Shown one piece after another: positions 1 to 8,204 of a stretch of 64,000 nt of DNA; within the stretch, counting starts at the first letter, position 1, and every line of letters begins with the position of its first letter. The stretch is taken from contig DASQAV010000002.1 of the NCBI GenBank assembly GCA_035635575.1, positions 6,170 through 70,169 of the forward strand, in the 5' to 3' direction. Origin of the DNA: WS-7 sp035635575 (GTDB taxonomy: Bacteria; Eisenbacteria; RBG-16-71-46; SZUA-252). The translations under genes and the position numbers were made by a program. The notes below the pieces were generated by a model. The model did no database searches and was not told where the DNA came from. It saw only the letters and a program-made list of their open reading frames with translations.

Positions 1-785
1 AGGGTCGCCTTGCGCTTCAGCTTCACGCTCACCGCCATGAGATGCCCGTCCAGCACCGGCACGCGGTGGCAGGATGCGCTCACCGTGATCCCGGCGGATT
101 CGATTCCGCGCGCGCCCAGGGTGCCCAGGATCTTGTTCGTTTCGGATTCCATCTTGGGTTCTTCGCCCGGAATGTAGGGCACCACGTTGCCCAGGATGTC
201 GATCGAGGGAACGCCCGGGTAGCCCGCGCCGCTGGTGGCCTGGAACGTGGTCACGATGCAGGACTCCACGCCGAAGGCGCGATGGAGCGGCGCCAGCGCC
301 ATGACCAGCACGATCGTGGAGCAATTCGGGTTCGTGAGGATCCCGCCGCGCGGGCCCGGACCGTTCGAGAATTTCTGACGCTCCAGAAGCTCGAGGTGAT
401 CGCGGTTCACCTCGGGGATCACGAGCGGCACGAGAGGATCCAGCCGGTGATTTCTGGCATTCGAGGAGACCAGGTGGCCGGCGCGCGCGTACTGCTCCTC
501 CAGCTCTCCCGCCACGGAGGCGTCGAGCGACGAGAAAAGGACCGGCGAGCGGAGCTTGTCCCCGGGGCCTCGTACACGGAGCTTGGCGACCGCGTCGGGA
601 ATCCGCGTGGTCAGCTTCCAGCGAGCCCCGACCGCGTCGGCGTAGGACTTTCCGGCGCTCTGGTCGGAGGCCATCACCTCGTCCACGTAGAACCAGGGGT
701 GATTCTCGAGGAGCTGGATGAAGCGCTGCCCCACCGTGCCCGTGGCCCCCAGAATTCCGACCGGGGTCGGGGCCCGTCCGTTCAA
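1..785 (-). CDS. asd: Aspartate-semialdehyde dehydrogenase (C-terminus off the window)
   Basis: Reduces aspartyl phosphate to aspartate semialdehyde with NADPH, the branch point to lysine/diaminopimelate, threonine and methionine. Reading the minus strand gives the Rossmann motif GILGATGTVGQRF at the N-terminus and the catalytic cysteine motif NPNCST, followed by the conserved TTFQATSGAGYPG and ASCHRVPV segments. The last two resemble the archaeal/fungal-type branch of the family. I prefer a TTG start at 785 because AGGAAGGG lies 7 bases upstream and the family homology begins just after it. An ATG at 869 would add about 28 low-complexity residues and leave only about 36 bp to the divergent gene. 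The gene continues past the left edge, so the C-terminus is not seen. Confidence 0.93.
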   Translation of the reverse strand, partial: MNGRAPTPVGILGATGTVGQRFIQLLENHPWFYVDEVMASDQSAGKSYADAVGARWKLTTRIPDAVAKLRVRGPGDKLRSPVLFSSLDASVAGELEEQYARAGHLVSSNARNHRLDPLVPLVIPEVNRDHLELLERQKFSNGPGPRGGILTNPNCSTIVLVMALAPLHRAFGVESCIVTTFQATSGAGYPGVPSIDILGNVVPYIPGEEPKMESETNKILGTLGARGIESAGITVSASCHRVPVLDGHLMAVSVKLKRKAT

Positions 786-905
786 GGATGGACCCTTCCT
801 GGCCTGACCCGAGCCCGATGGAGAGCGCTTCGCACGACCGGAAGTCGTTGTGGAACGCGCAGAAGACATTGCGGAGCCCCGTGATTTTGCTAGCATATGC
901 CGCCC

Positions 906-3623
906 ATGATACGGTTTTTCTTCGGCATCTTGGCCGCATTTCTTCTGTTCGCGGATCCCGCGTTCGCGCAGCAAGCGCCCCGGGTCATCGGGACCTCTCC
1001 CGCGAACAAGGCGAGGCGCGTCCCGCCCAACGCCCAGATCAAGTTCATCTTCGACCGGCCCACGGGGAAGGTCGCTTCCTATTCGATCGCTCCCGACACG
1101 TCCACGGGAGGAACGACCACCACGCTCCCCAACATCTGGTCCGCGCGGGGGGACACGCTCACCATCACGCCCTTCGAGCCGCTCGCGATCGGGCACACCT
1201 ATATCTACAAGCTCAACGCCCTTCAGGACACCACCGGGGCGCAATACAACAATCCGGCCTACTACGAGGACATCTACACGTTCTCCGTGATCTCGCGCGC
1301 GTTCGTGGAGCGCGTGCAGTCGGGCAACCTGAGCCTTTCCCTGGCTCCCGACGCCACGCTGCCCGCCACGATCCCCGTGCGCGAGACCGCCGGAACGGAC
1401 GTGTCCTTCCCCACGGCGCGGGTGCAGTTCCTGTCCTCCCCGTTCATCACCAATTCGGGGTCGATCCCGCTCGACACGTCGGCCACGCCTTTCTACGAAT
1501 ACACGGTCCCGATCGGCGCGTTTCTTCCACGATATGGCGCCGCCCCGCTCACGGCACCGGTCCTCATTCCAGCTTCCGTCGCGCGTACGATTCCACAGGG
1601 AATGCTGGGCGTGCGGCTGACCTTCTATGGACAGGACGAGCTTTCCACCCCGATCGTCATCGACGCCTGCTACCGCGTGGACCCTACGAGCGTGGTGTGC
1701 CACCAGGCGACGGTTCTCCCCGCGATGGCGACCAACGTGCTCATTCGCTCGGCCTCGCTCGAGTGGCCCTTGCACGGCGCCGTGATCGCGGCCGGAGACA
1801 CGATCGTTCCGCGGGCGGTCGTGGTGGGGAACGGCACCGGGCCCTTCCGCGCGGGCTTCTACATGGATGGGGACCTGATCTCGATCGAGGAGGGCTACAT
1901 GGAGGCGGGGCGCCCGGTGACCGTCACCATGCGCGGTCCCCTGCCGACGCGCCGCTTGGGCGAGCACCGGCTCCAGTTCCAGGTGGAATCTCCGCAGCCC
2001 CTCTCCGCCAATCCCATCTCGTTCGTGTGCGCGCCGCTCCCGAACGGCGTGTCTCCATTGAAGGCGCCCTTCATGCAGCCTCCCACCTCCACACCGGTGA
2101 CCATCCCCTACAGCCCGGTCCGCGGCTCGCTGACGTGGCTCGCCGATGGACGACCGGGGTTCCGGGGAGAGGACAAATCCGCGGTGGGCTGGGGATCCTG
2201 GGAAGGCTTCTACGATCTCGGGCCGATGAGCCAGCGGCCCATGCGCCAGCTCCAGGCTTCCGTTTCGATGCGGCTCCGCTTTGACGAGACGGGGAACGGC
2301 AGCGGGAAGCCGCAGCATCTGAAGCTGCGCTACACCGACCCGCACGGCTCGCTGGAATGGAGCGACGCGCCTCCCGTGGGCGCTAACGAGATGCCGCTCC
2401 TCATGAGCCCCGTCCCTCGGAGGAACGCCCAGGCCGCGTTGCCACGTACGCCGCTGGGAAGCCTCGACGGATACGTGGCCCTGGCGTCCCGCCCCATCTC
2501 GGCGGCGGGCCCGACCCGCGCGGAAGCGGATCTCTACGCGGCGCGACTCGTTCGCTCCTGGCTCCGAGACAAGGTGGTCACGACGTTCTACGGGGGATAC
2601 ACGCACGAGAAGAGCGGGCCGTCCTATTTCGGGGCGCTCTTCGGTAGCGGCGGCGTGGTGCACCGGAGCGTCACGTACGGCGCCACGGGCCGGTTCGACC
2701 TTCCGGGCACCTGGACCCTGCTCGCCGACGGCGCCACCGTACGGCATCGCGCCACGGCCGGCGTGGAGGAGGGGCGCTCCCGCACCGCGTGGCGCGGGGA
2801 GCTCCAGGGCGCGGCGGCCGGGTTCCAGGCGCAAGCGCAGGCCTTCTCCTACCAGCCCGCGCTTCAGACCGCGCTCAATCCATACGCGCTCTCCGACCGC
2901 CGGGGCGGATTCGCCCGGCTGGACCGCGCCATCTGGAAGTGGAATCCGTTCGTGAGCTTCCGCTCCGAGGAGCCCGCCTCCCGGGAGGGATTGATCCCGG
3001 TCGTTCGCGTGCAGACGGGAACGGTTGGCGCGAGGCTCAAGATGAGCGAGGACAGCTGGGTCACGCCGTCCGTGGTGCGGGTGACGCACCGAGGCGCGAA
3101 CACCGAATTCACCGAGCACCGTCTCGCCACCGACTACACCGTGGCCGAGATGGGCGGAAGGACGACGGCCCGCTTCGACATCACGTATCTCGACGACCCG
3201 ATGCGGGGCGGAGCCAAGCGCCGGGTGATCTCGGGCTCCGTGGTGTCCTCGCGCCGCCACCCCGGGCGGGTGGTCAGCACCACCACCTTTGGCGTTGAGC
3301 AGAACCATTCGAGGGTCGTGAACCTGACCGACATGACGATTCAGGGATCCTTCGAGGCGCGGTGGGAGGCGATTGCCGGGCGCCTGCTCGTGACGCCGTT
3401 CTTCTCCGGCGCGTCCCGAAGCTACGACCTCCAGGGATACCGCGATGAGCACTACACGGGACGGCTCCAGATCGCGTTCCTTCGCATCCCCCACATGGGC
3501 GAGAACGCGGTTTCCCTGGAAGGGCGGATCGATCGCCTGCGGCAGACGCAAACCACGACGGTCCGCCTCGACGAGTCAGTCCAGCTCACCATCGGACAGC
3601 GCTTCAGCATCGGCGGGATGTAG
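906..3623 (+). CDS. Large secreted protein with SbsA-type Ig domain and barrel-like C-terminus, function unknown
   Basis: About 905 residues. The N-terminus is a clear signal peptide (MIRFFFGILAAFLLFADPAFA). It is followed by an SbsA/Big_5-like Ig domain at about residues 25-115 (VIGTSPANKARRVPPNAQI, then a strand-rich stretch ending in YTFSVISRA). The middle carries further beta-rich material. The last ~350 residues alternate polar and aromatic/hydrophobic positions with many Gly and Tyr, as in an outer-membrane barrel, but the final residues (FSIGGM) are not the usual terminal Phe/Trp. An ATG at 897 is in frame; 906 is preferred because it puts the basic residue directly before the hydrophobic core. 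I do not recognise a specific family for the whole protein. It is transcribed divergently from asd. Confidence 0.72.
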   Translation: MIRFFFGILAAFLLFADPAFAQQAPRVIGTSPANKARRVPPNAQIKFIFDRPTGKVASYSIAPDTSTGGTTTTLPNIWSARGDTLTITPFEPLAIGHTYIYKLNALQDTTGAQYNNPAYYEDIYTFSVISRAFVERVQSGNLSLSLAPDATLPATIPVRETAGTDVSFPTARVQFLSSPFITNSGSIPLDTSATPFYEYTVPIGAFLPRYGAAPLTAPVLIPASVARTIPQGMLGVRLTFYGQDELSTPIVIDACYRVDPTSVVCHQATVLPAMATNVLIRSASLEWPLHGAVIAAGDTIVPRAVVVGNGTGPFRAGFYMDGDLISIEEGYMEAGRPVTVTMRGPLPTRRLGEHRLQFQVESPQPLSANPISFVCAPLPNGVSPLKAPFMQPPTSTPVTIPYSPVRGSLTWLADGRPGFRGEDKSAVGWGSWEGFYDLGPMSQRPMRQLQASVSMRLRFDETGNGSGKPQHLKLRYTDPHGSLEWSDAPPVGANEMPLLMSPVPRRNAQAALPRTPLGSLDGYVALASRPISAAGPTRAEADLYAARLVRSWLRDKVVTTFYGGYTHEKSGPSYFGALFGSGGVVHRSVTYGATGRFDLPGTWTLLADGATVRHRATAGVEEGRSRTAWRGELQGAAAGFQAQAQAFSYQPALQTALNPYALSDRRGGFARLDRAIWKWNPFVSFRSEEPASREGLIPVVRVQTGTVGARLKMSEDSWVTPSVVRVTHRGANTEFTEHRLATDYTVAEMGGRTTARFDITYLDDPMRGGAKRRVISGSVVSSRRHPGRVVSTTTFGVEQNHSRVVNLTDMTIQGSFEARWEAIAGRLLVTPFFSGASRSYDLQGYRDEHYTGRLQIAFLRIPHMGENAVSLEGRIDRLRQTQTTTVRLDESVQLTIGQRFSIGGM

Positions 3624-3835
3624 TCGACGTCGAACGTCTGACGCCACGATCTCGCGCCCGCGCGACGCCTCGCGTAGGCGCCCCGCTTCATCTCTCGATT
3701 CCACCGCCGTTTCCTCCGCAGATTCGATCTCGACGCATCGCGTCCTCCTGGAACGGATCGTGCTCGAGGGCACATCGCCCTCGCTCCTCGGCGCCCACCG
3801 CGCGGCATGCCGCGCAAATCGAAGGGGGTGCCGAA

Positions 3836-4546
3836 ATGAATCGTCTCAAGTTGTGCCTCGTTGCAACCGCGCTCGCTCTCGCCGCATTCGGGTCCGGATG
3901 CTCGAAGGAAGCCGGCCGACAAGCGACCGCTCCAAAGCGGCCCGGTCCGGATCCATCGATGATCCACGACGCTCGCTGGATCACCTCGAGCGAAGAGCTT
4001 CGCGGTCTCACGGCGCGCGCCGGGAAGAGCCCCTTGATGGCCCGGGCGATTGAGCTGGAAGCAACGGATCCTGATCTGGAATTGCATGCGAGCGGGGTCG
4101 TCGGGGCGACGGCTTCCACGACAAGCGGAGATCGGATCCGGATCACGATGATTCCCTACCAGTCCCGGAGCGACCCCGACCATGCGCGGTATTTCGTTCT
4201 CAACGAGCTGAACGGCCAGGCGAGGGCCGAGACCTTCGATCTGCTTCGGCGGAGGCCGCGTGCCGGTGAGGAGGGCTTCCTTCCGGTGAATGGCGCCGCG
4301 CACGGGTTGTGGATCCGCCCCGGCTCGACGTACGCGCAGCCACAGTCCGGATCGGCTCATCAGGCTCCCGAGAAATTCAACTGGGCCAAGTTCGGGCTCT
4401 GCTTTGCCACGGTCGGCGACATGGTGGTCGGCGCGGTGAACGCAGGGTGCTCCGCGATGGGGGACTGGCCGGGCTGCAGGGCGATCGGGGACGGCATTGG
4501 ACTCGCCGGTGCCGCAGGCTACTGCGGAATCATGGCGTGGGGCTGA
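3836..4546 (+). CDS. Lipoprotein with Cys- and Gly/Ala-rich C-terminus, unknown function
   Basis: 236 residues. The start has a strong ribosome binding site (GAAGGGGGTG, 5 bases before ATG). The N-terminus is a lipoprotein signal peptide ending in the lipobox GSGC, so Cys22 should be lipidated. Residues 50-150 are a soluble charged region with no family I recognise. The last ~55 residues change character: they are rich in Gly, Ala and Ser with four cysteines (GLCFATVGD, NAGCSAM, WPGCRAIG, AGYCGIM) and GxxxG spacing, suggesting a membrane-associated or disulphide-bonded tail. A small membrane protein gene starts 4 bases after the stop, so the two are probably co-transcribed. The 212 bp upstream contain no gene I can support. 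Confidence 0.68.
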   Translation: MNRLKLCLVATALALAAFGSGCSKEAGRQATAPKRPGPDPSMIHDARWITSSEELRGLTARAGKSPLMARAIELEATDPDLELHASGVVGATASTTSGDRIRITMIPYQSRSDPDHARYFVLNELNGQARAETFDLLRRRPRAGEEGFLPVNGAAHGLWIRPGSTYAQPQSGSAHQAPEKFNWAKFGLCFATVGDMVVGAVNAGCSAMGDWPGCRAIGDGIGLAGAAGYCGIMAWG

Positions 4547-4550
4547 GACG

Positions 4551-4919
4551 ATGCGACCTTCGTGGATCCCGCTCTTCGTGGCGCTGATCGGAATCGGGTG
4601 CGGCGTGTTCGCGCTCTTTCCGCCGCGGTGGTCTCCCGATCTCTCGCAGGGAATCCTTGCGGGAATGGCGATGTACTTCGTGGGGCTGCCGCCCGCGATC
4701 GCGCAGGCTCGCGCCGGCACCGGGCTGATCCCGCCCCTCTTCGGCCCTCACGGGATCATGGCGGGGGTGCTCTACCGCGTGCTCCGGTTCCTGATCATCC
4801 TGGTCGCGATCGCGTACGTGTTCTTCGACCGGCGAAGCTTCTGGGATATCACGTGGCCGGTGCTCATCCTGGCATCGTGGAGCCTTGCCGATTCGACGGC
4901 GAGTCGTATGAGGCGCTGA
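4551..4919 (+). CDS. Small integral membrane protein, unknown function
   Basis: 122 residues with about four hydrophobic segments: WIPLFVALIGIGCGVFALF near the N-terminus, then GILAGMAMYFVGLPPAIA, LIILVAIAYVFFD and WPVLILASWSLADS. The ATG at 4551 follows the TGA of the preceding lipoprotein gene after 4 bases, so the pair is probably one transcript. Longer in-frame starts exist upstream but would run inside the lipoprotein gene. No family is recognised. It is convergent with lon, whose stop lies 16 bases downstream. Confidence 0.62.
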   Translation: MRPSWIPLFVALIGIGCGVFALFPPRWSPDLSQGILAGMAMYFVGLPPAIAQARAGTGLIPPLFGPHGIMAGVLYRVLRFLIILVAIAYVFFDRRSFWDITWPVLILASWSLADSTASRMRR

Positions 4920-4935
4920 GGCTGTGAAGCGAGGG

Positions 4936-7473
4936 CTAGCGCCCTCCCCGGTTGTTCCGGGGGGAGCGCTCCCTCGCCGCCTTCTGGCGAAGGACCGGCT
5001 CCGGGCGCCGATTCTTCTTCTTCGAATGGTTCCGCTTGGCCTTTTTCTTCTTCCCCCTGGCCCGGGCCTCTTTCCCGGCGGCGGCCTTGCGGGCCTCCAG
5101 CTCGGCGATGCGCTCCGCGACTCCGACGAAGGCGTAGCGGAAGACCTCGTCCACCGCGCTCACGGGAACCAGGGTCATGTTGGATCGGACCGACTCGGGG
5201 ACTTCCACGATGTCCTTCTGGTTATCCGCTGGAAAGACCACCGTTTTGATGCCGGCGCGGTAGGCGGCCATGATTTTTTCCTTCAAGCCTCCGACGGCGA
5301 TGACCTTCCCCCGCAGCGTCACCTCTCCCGTCATGGCGACGTCGTTCCGGATCGGCGCCTCGGCCAGCGCGGACGCGATGGCCATGACGATGGTGATCCC
5401 CGCGGAGGGCCCGTCCTTGGGAACGGCGCCTTCGGGGAAATGGATATGGAGGTCGTAATCGTCGAACACCTCGGGGTCGATCCCCAGGAGCTCGGCGCGG
5501 GCCCGCACGTAGCTGTGCGCGGCCTGCACCGATTCCTTCATGACGTCCCCCAGCTGCCCCGTGACGATCACGCGCCCGGCGCCCCGCATCTTCAAGGACT
5601 CGATGAGGAGCAGATCCCCGCCGGTCGTCGTCCACGCGAGCCCGGTGGCCACGCCCACCTCGGCATGCCCCTCGGCCATCTCGGGCAGCACGTAGGGAGG
5701 CCCGAGGAGCTTCTCGACGTCGGCCTCGCCGAAGGACCAGGTGCCCGCGTACCCGGTCGTCCTCTGGCGCGCACACTTCCGGCACACGGTCTCGATGGCG
5801 CGCTCCAGCTGGCGCACGCCCGCCTCGCGCGAGTACTCGCGGATCATCTTCACGATGGCGGGATCGTCGAAGGTGATGTCCCCCTCGTTCAGGCCGTGCT
5901 CCCGGGCGGCGCGCGGGATCAGGTGCCGCTTGGCGATCTCGATCTTCTCGGCGTCCATGTAACCGGGGATCTGGATCACTTCCATGCGGTCCAGCAGCGG
6001 CGCGGGGATGAAGTCGAGCACGTTGGCGGTCGTGATGAAGAGCACTTCCGAAAGGTCGAAGGGGATCTCGATGTAGTGGTCCACGAAATGCGCGTTCTGC
6101 TCGTGGTCCAGCACCTCGAGAAGTGCCGAGGCCGGATCGCCCTGGGAGTCGTGCCCCAGCTTGTCGATCTCGTCGATCATGAACACCGGGTTGCTGCTGT
6201 GCACGTCCCGCAGGCTGCGGATGATCTTCCCCGGACGGGAGCCGATGTAGGTGCGCCGGTGCCCGCGGATCTCCGCCTCGTCCCGAACGCCGCCCACGCT
6301 CATCCGGACGCAGTCGCGCCCCAGGGCCCGGGCGATGGAGCTCCCCAGCGAGGTCTTTCCGGTGCCCGGCGGCCCGGCGAAGCAGAGGATCGGTCCCCGG
6401 GAATCGTTCTTCAGCTTCAGCACCGCCAGGTATTCGAGAATCCGCTCCTTCACCTTGTCGAGGCCGAAGTGCTCCGCGTTGAGGCTCTTCGTGACCTCAT
6501 CGAGGTCGATCGGTTTCCGGACGGGCCGGTTCCAGGGCAAGGACAGGAGCCACTCGATGTAGTTGCGGATGACGCCGGCCTCCTGCGTGGTGGGCGCCAG
6601 GTAGCGCAGGCGGTTCGCCTCCTCGTACACCACCGAGTGGACGTGCGGCGGCAGGCTGAGGCCGTCGGCCCGGTCCAGGATCTGCCGAACCAGCAATTCT
6701 TGCGGGTCCTCTTCCCCCAGCTGGCGGCGGATCTCGGTGAGCTGCTGGCGCAGGAAGAACTCGCGCTGGTTCTTGTCCACGTTCGCCGACGTGCGCCGAA
6801 CCACGTCCTCGGCGACGCTGAGCCGCGCCACCTCCGACTCGAGAGCTTCCGCCACGAGGAGGAGCCGCTCGCCCACGTCGAGGGTCTCGATGACCCGCTG
6901 CTTCGCCTCGACCGGGAGCCTCACGATGGAGGCGACGGTGTCCGCGAAGAGGCCGGGATCCCCGAGGTTCATGCTGAAGACGTTGTCCATCTCGGGGGGG
7001 TACGAGTGGTCCAGCTGGGAGATGGTCCTGAGCAATGCCAGGATCCGCGTCGCGAGGACGCTCACGCGCGCCGGATCGACGGCCGGCTCGGGCGGGCAGG
7101 AGACCTTGGCCTCGAGATAAGGATCGGAGCGCACGATCTCCCCAATCCCAATTCTGCGCAATCCCTCCAGGGTGACCTGTGTGTTGCCGCTGGGCATGTT
7201 GAGGATGCGGATGATGCGCGCCGCGAGGCCGATCTTGCTGAGCTGGTCTGGGTTCAGGTCCCCTTCCCGCTTCGCGGGGCTGAAGACCAGGGCGATCAGA
7301 CGGTCGGGCTCGGCATGGTCACGGAGAAGGGCCTTCGACTGCTCCAGGCGGATCTGGATCGAGGTAACTCCCAGCGGGAACACGACCGTGCTCATCAGGG
7401 GGAGCACCGGCATCACGGGGGGCACGTCGCATTCGAGCATCCGGCCGATCTCGGATATCGGTCGCTTGCTCAT
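4936..7473 (-). CDS. lon: ATP-dependent Lon protease
   Basis: Cytosolic hexameric AAA+ serine protease that degrades misfolded and regulatory proteins. About 845 residues, normal for bacterial Lon. From the ATG at 7473: LAN substrate-binding domain (about 20-220), coiled linker, Walker A GPPGTGKT (about 366-373), Walker B FMIDEIDK, and the protease domain with catalytic Ser690 in KDGPSAGI and Lys733 in GGLKEK. The tail is unusually basic: after IAELEARKAAAGKEARARG it runs for about 45 residues rich in Lys, Arg and Asn, which could bind nucleic acid or polyphosphate (inference). ATG 7473 is preferred over GTG 7494 because AAAGGA lies about 11 bases upstream of it. The stop sits in a palindrome shared with the end of the convergent gene. 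Confidence 0.97.
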   Translation of the reverse strand: MSKRPISEIGRMLECDVPPVMPVLPLMSTVVFPLGVTSIQIRLEQSKALLRDHAEPDRLIALVFSPAKREGDLNPDQLSKIGLAARIIRILNMPSGNTQVTLEGLRRIGIGEIVRSDPYLEAKVSCPPEPAVDPARVSVLATRILALLRTISQLDHSYPPEMDNVFSMNLGDPGLFADTVASIVRLPVEAKQRVIETLDVGERLLLVAEALESEVARLSVAEDVVRRTSANVDKNQREFFLRQQLTEIRRQLGEEDPQELLVRQILDRADGLSLPPHVHSVVYEEANRLRYLAPTTQEAGVIRNYIEWLLSLPWNRPVRKPIDLDEVTKSLNAEHFGLDKVKERILEYLAVLKLKNDSRGPILCFAGPPGTGKTSLGSSIARALGRDCVRMSVGGVRDEAEIRGHRRTYIGSRPGKIIRSLRDVHSSNPVFMIDEIDKLGHDSQGDPASALLEVLDHEQNAHFVDHYIEIPFDLSEVLFITTANVLDFIPAPLLDRMEVIQIPGYMDAEKIEIAKRHLIPRAAREHGLNEGDITFDDPAIVKMIREYSREAGVRQLERAIETVCRKCARQRTTGYAGTWSFGEADVEKLLGPPYVLPEMAEGHAEVGVATGLAWTTTGGDLLLIESLKMRGAGRVIVTGQLGDVMKESVQAAHSYVRARAELLGIDPEVFDDYDLHIHFPEGAVPKDGPSAGITIVMAIASALAEAPIRNDVAMTGEVTLRGKVIAVGGLKEKIMAAYRAGIKTVVFPADNQKDIVEVPESVRSNMTLVPVSAVDEVFRYAFVGVAERIAELEARKAAAGKEARARGKKKKAKRNHSKKKNRRPEPVLRQKAARERSPRNNRGGR

Positions 7474-7720
7474 ATCCGGGGCGATCCTTTCCACGGGGAG
7501 AGGAAAAGGGCGAGGGGACGAAGGCCCACGGTATCACAGCTTCCCGCCCGCTGGCCAGTTCGCCCCCCCGTTACGCCCCATCAAAATCGAAAGGCCACCA
7601 GGGGAAGCGGTTCTGATGGCCCATCGATCTTTTTCGCCTATTCCGGGGAACCGCAGGAGTTCGCCCTACCTGCGCCCGGGTGCTGCTCCAGCATCGAGGT
7701 GCCGGATTGCTTCTAGCGTC
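7474..7720. other. Intergenic region upstream of lon
   Basis: 247 bp between lon and the first tiny peptide gene; no further gene is supported. On the minus strand it should contain the lon promoter, but no clean -35/-10 pair or CIRCE element was found. It contains CCGTTACGCCCC at 7568-7579, identical to one arm of the long inverted repeat upstream of dnaA (33962-34002). Confidence 0.5.
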
Positions 7721-7792
7721 TTACCAGCCAGCCTTGCCGCCCGGAGGCGGGATAATCGTTGCCGCAGCGATGAGCAGAAGAATCAGAGCCAT
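7721..7792 (-). CDS. Tiny hydrophobic peptide 1 (PPPGGKAGW family)
   Basis: Predicted 23-residue peptide. It starts MALILLLIAAATII, one short membrane-spanning or membrane-inserting segment, and ends PPPGGKAGW. The ATG is preceded by AAGGGGGGTGA, an almost perfect Shine-Dalgarno sequence, 6 bases upstream. A second copy at 7878-7955 has a different hydrophobic N-terminus but the same C-terminus, except for one Gly. Conserved ends with separate ribosome binding sites argue for translation. I know no named family with this ending. It resembles in size and hydrophobicity the type I toxin peptides or small membrane regulators, but no antisense RNA was identified. A structured-RNA or DNA repeat is the main alternative. 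Confidence 0.55.
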   Translation of the reverse strand: MALILLLIAAATIIPPPGGKAGW

Positions 7793-7877
7793 TTAGTTTC
7801 ACCCCCCTTCTTGTGCTTTTTTGAGTCCGACTTGCTTTCAGTGCTCGTATTGCCGGTGCTTCGGGTGCTGCCGTTGC

Positions 7878-7955
7878 TTACCAGCCAGCCTTGCCCGGAG
7901 GCGGGATCGTTCCGACGAACGCGATGATCACGAGAATCGGGAGAAGAGCTGCCAT
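7878..7955 (-). CDS. Tiny hydrophobic peptide 2 (PPPGKAGW family)
   Basis: Predicted 25-residue peptide starting MAALLPILVIIAFVGTI and ending PPPGKAGW. The ATG has GAGGTG upstream with 4 bases spacing. It lies 85 bp upstream of peptide 1 on the same strand, so one transcript may carry both. The last nine codons including the stop (CCG CCT CCG GGC, then AAG GCT GGC TGG TAA) are identical to those of peptide 1 apart from one inserted GGC codon, while the N-terminal codons differ freely but stay hydrophobic. That pattern suggests selection on the C-terminal residues or on the RNA there. It lies between the sensor kinase operon and lon. Function unknown. Confidence 0.55.
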   Translation of the reverse strand: MAALLPILVIIAFVGTIPPPGKAGW

Positions 7956-8204
7956 CACACACCTCACTTCGTTTGGGTTCTCCTGCTTGACTTGCCTGCC
8001 AACGCCAGGATGTAAGAGCAGTCGCCGTGCCATTTGCAATTCGTTGGCGAAGAAGGGCCGTAGGTGTTTGTCTTACAGCAGAATAGAGATAGTGCGAAAT
8101 GCGGATTGCTCGAAGCGAAGTCAGCCATTATTGACAACTAAAGCCGACTGTTTTTGACGCTGGCTGTTTATGTGGTGTGAATCAATGGTTTATCTGTGTC
8201 GCGC
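7956..8204. other. AT-richer intergenic region upstream of the tiny peptide genes
   Basis: 249 bp between the sensor kinase stop and peptide 2, visibly richer in A and T than the flanking genes. No protein gene is supported. It probably holds the promoter for the tiny peptides. The best minus-strand candidate is TTGCAA followed after 17 bases by CTTACA, which is weak. Confidence 0.45.

Noticed and set aside
4924..7716. 930-residue plus-strand open frame opposite lon
   Set aside because: Low-complexity His/Arg/Gly/Asp-rich translation with no family features; it is the antisense shadow of lon, common in GC-rich DNA.
8131..8160. TTGACA on the plus strand as a promoter
   Set aside because: No acceptable -10 element at 16-18 bases and no plus-strand gene downstream.
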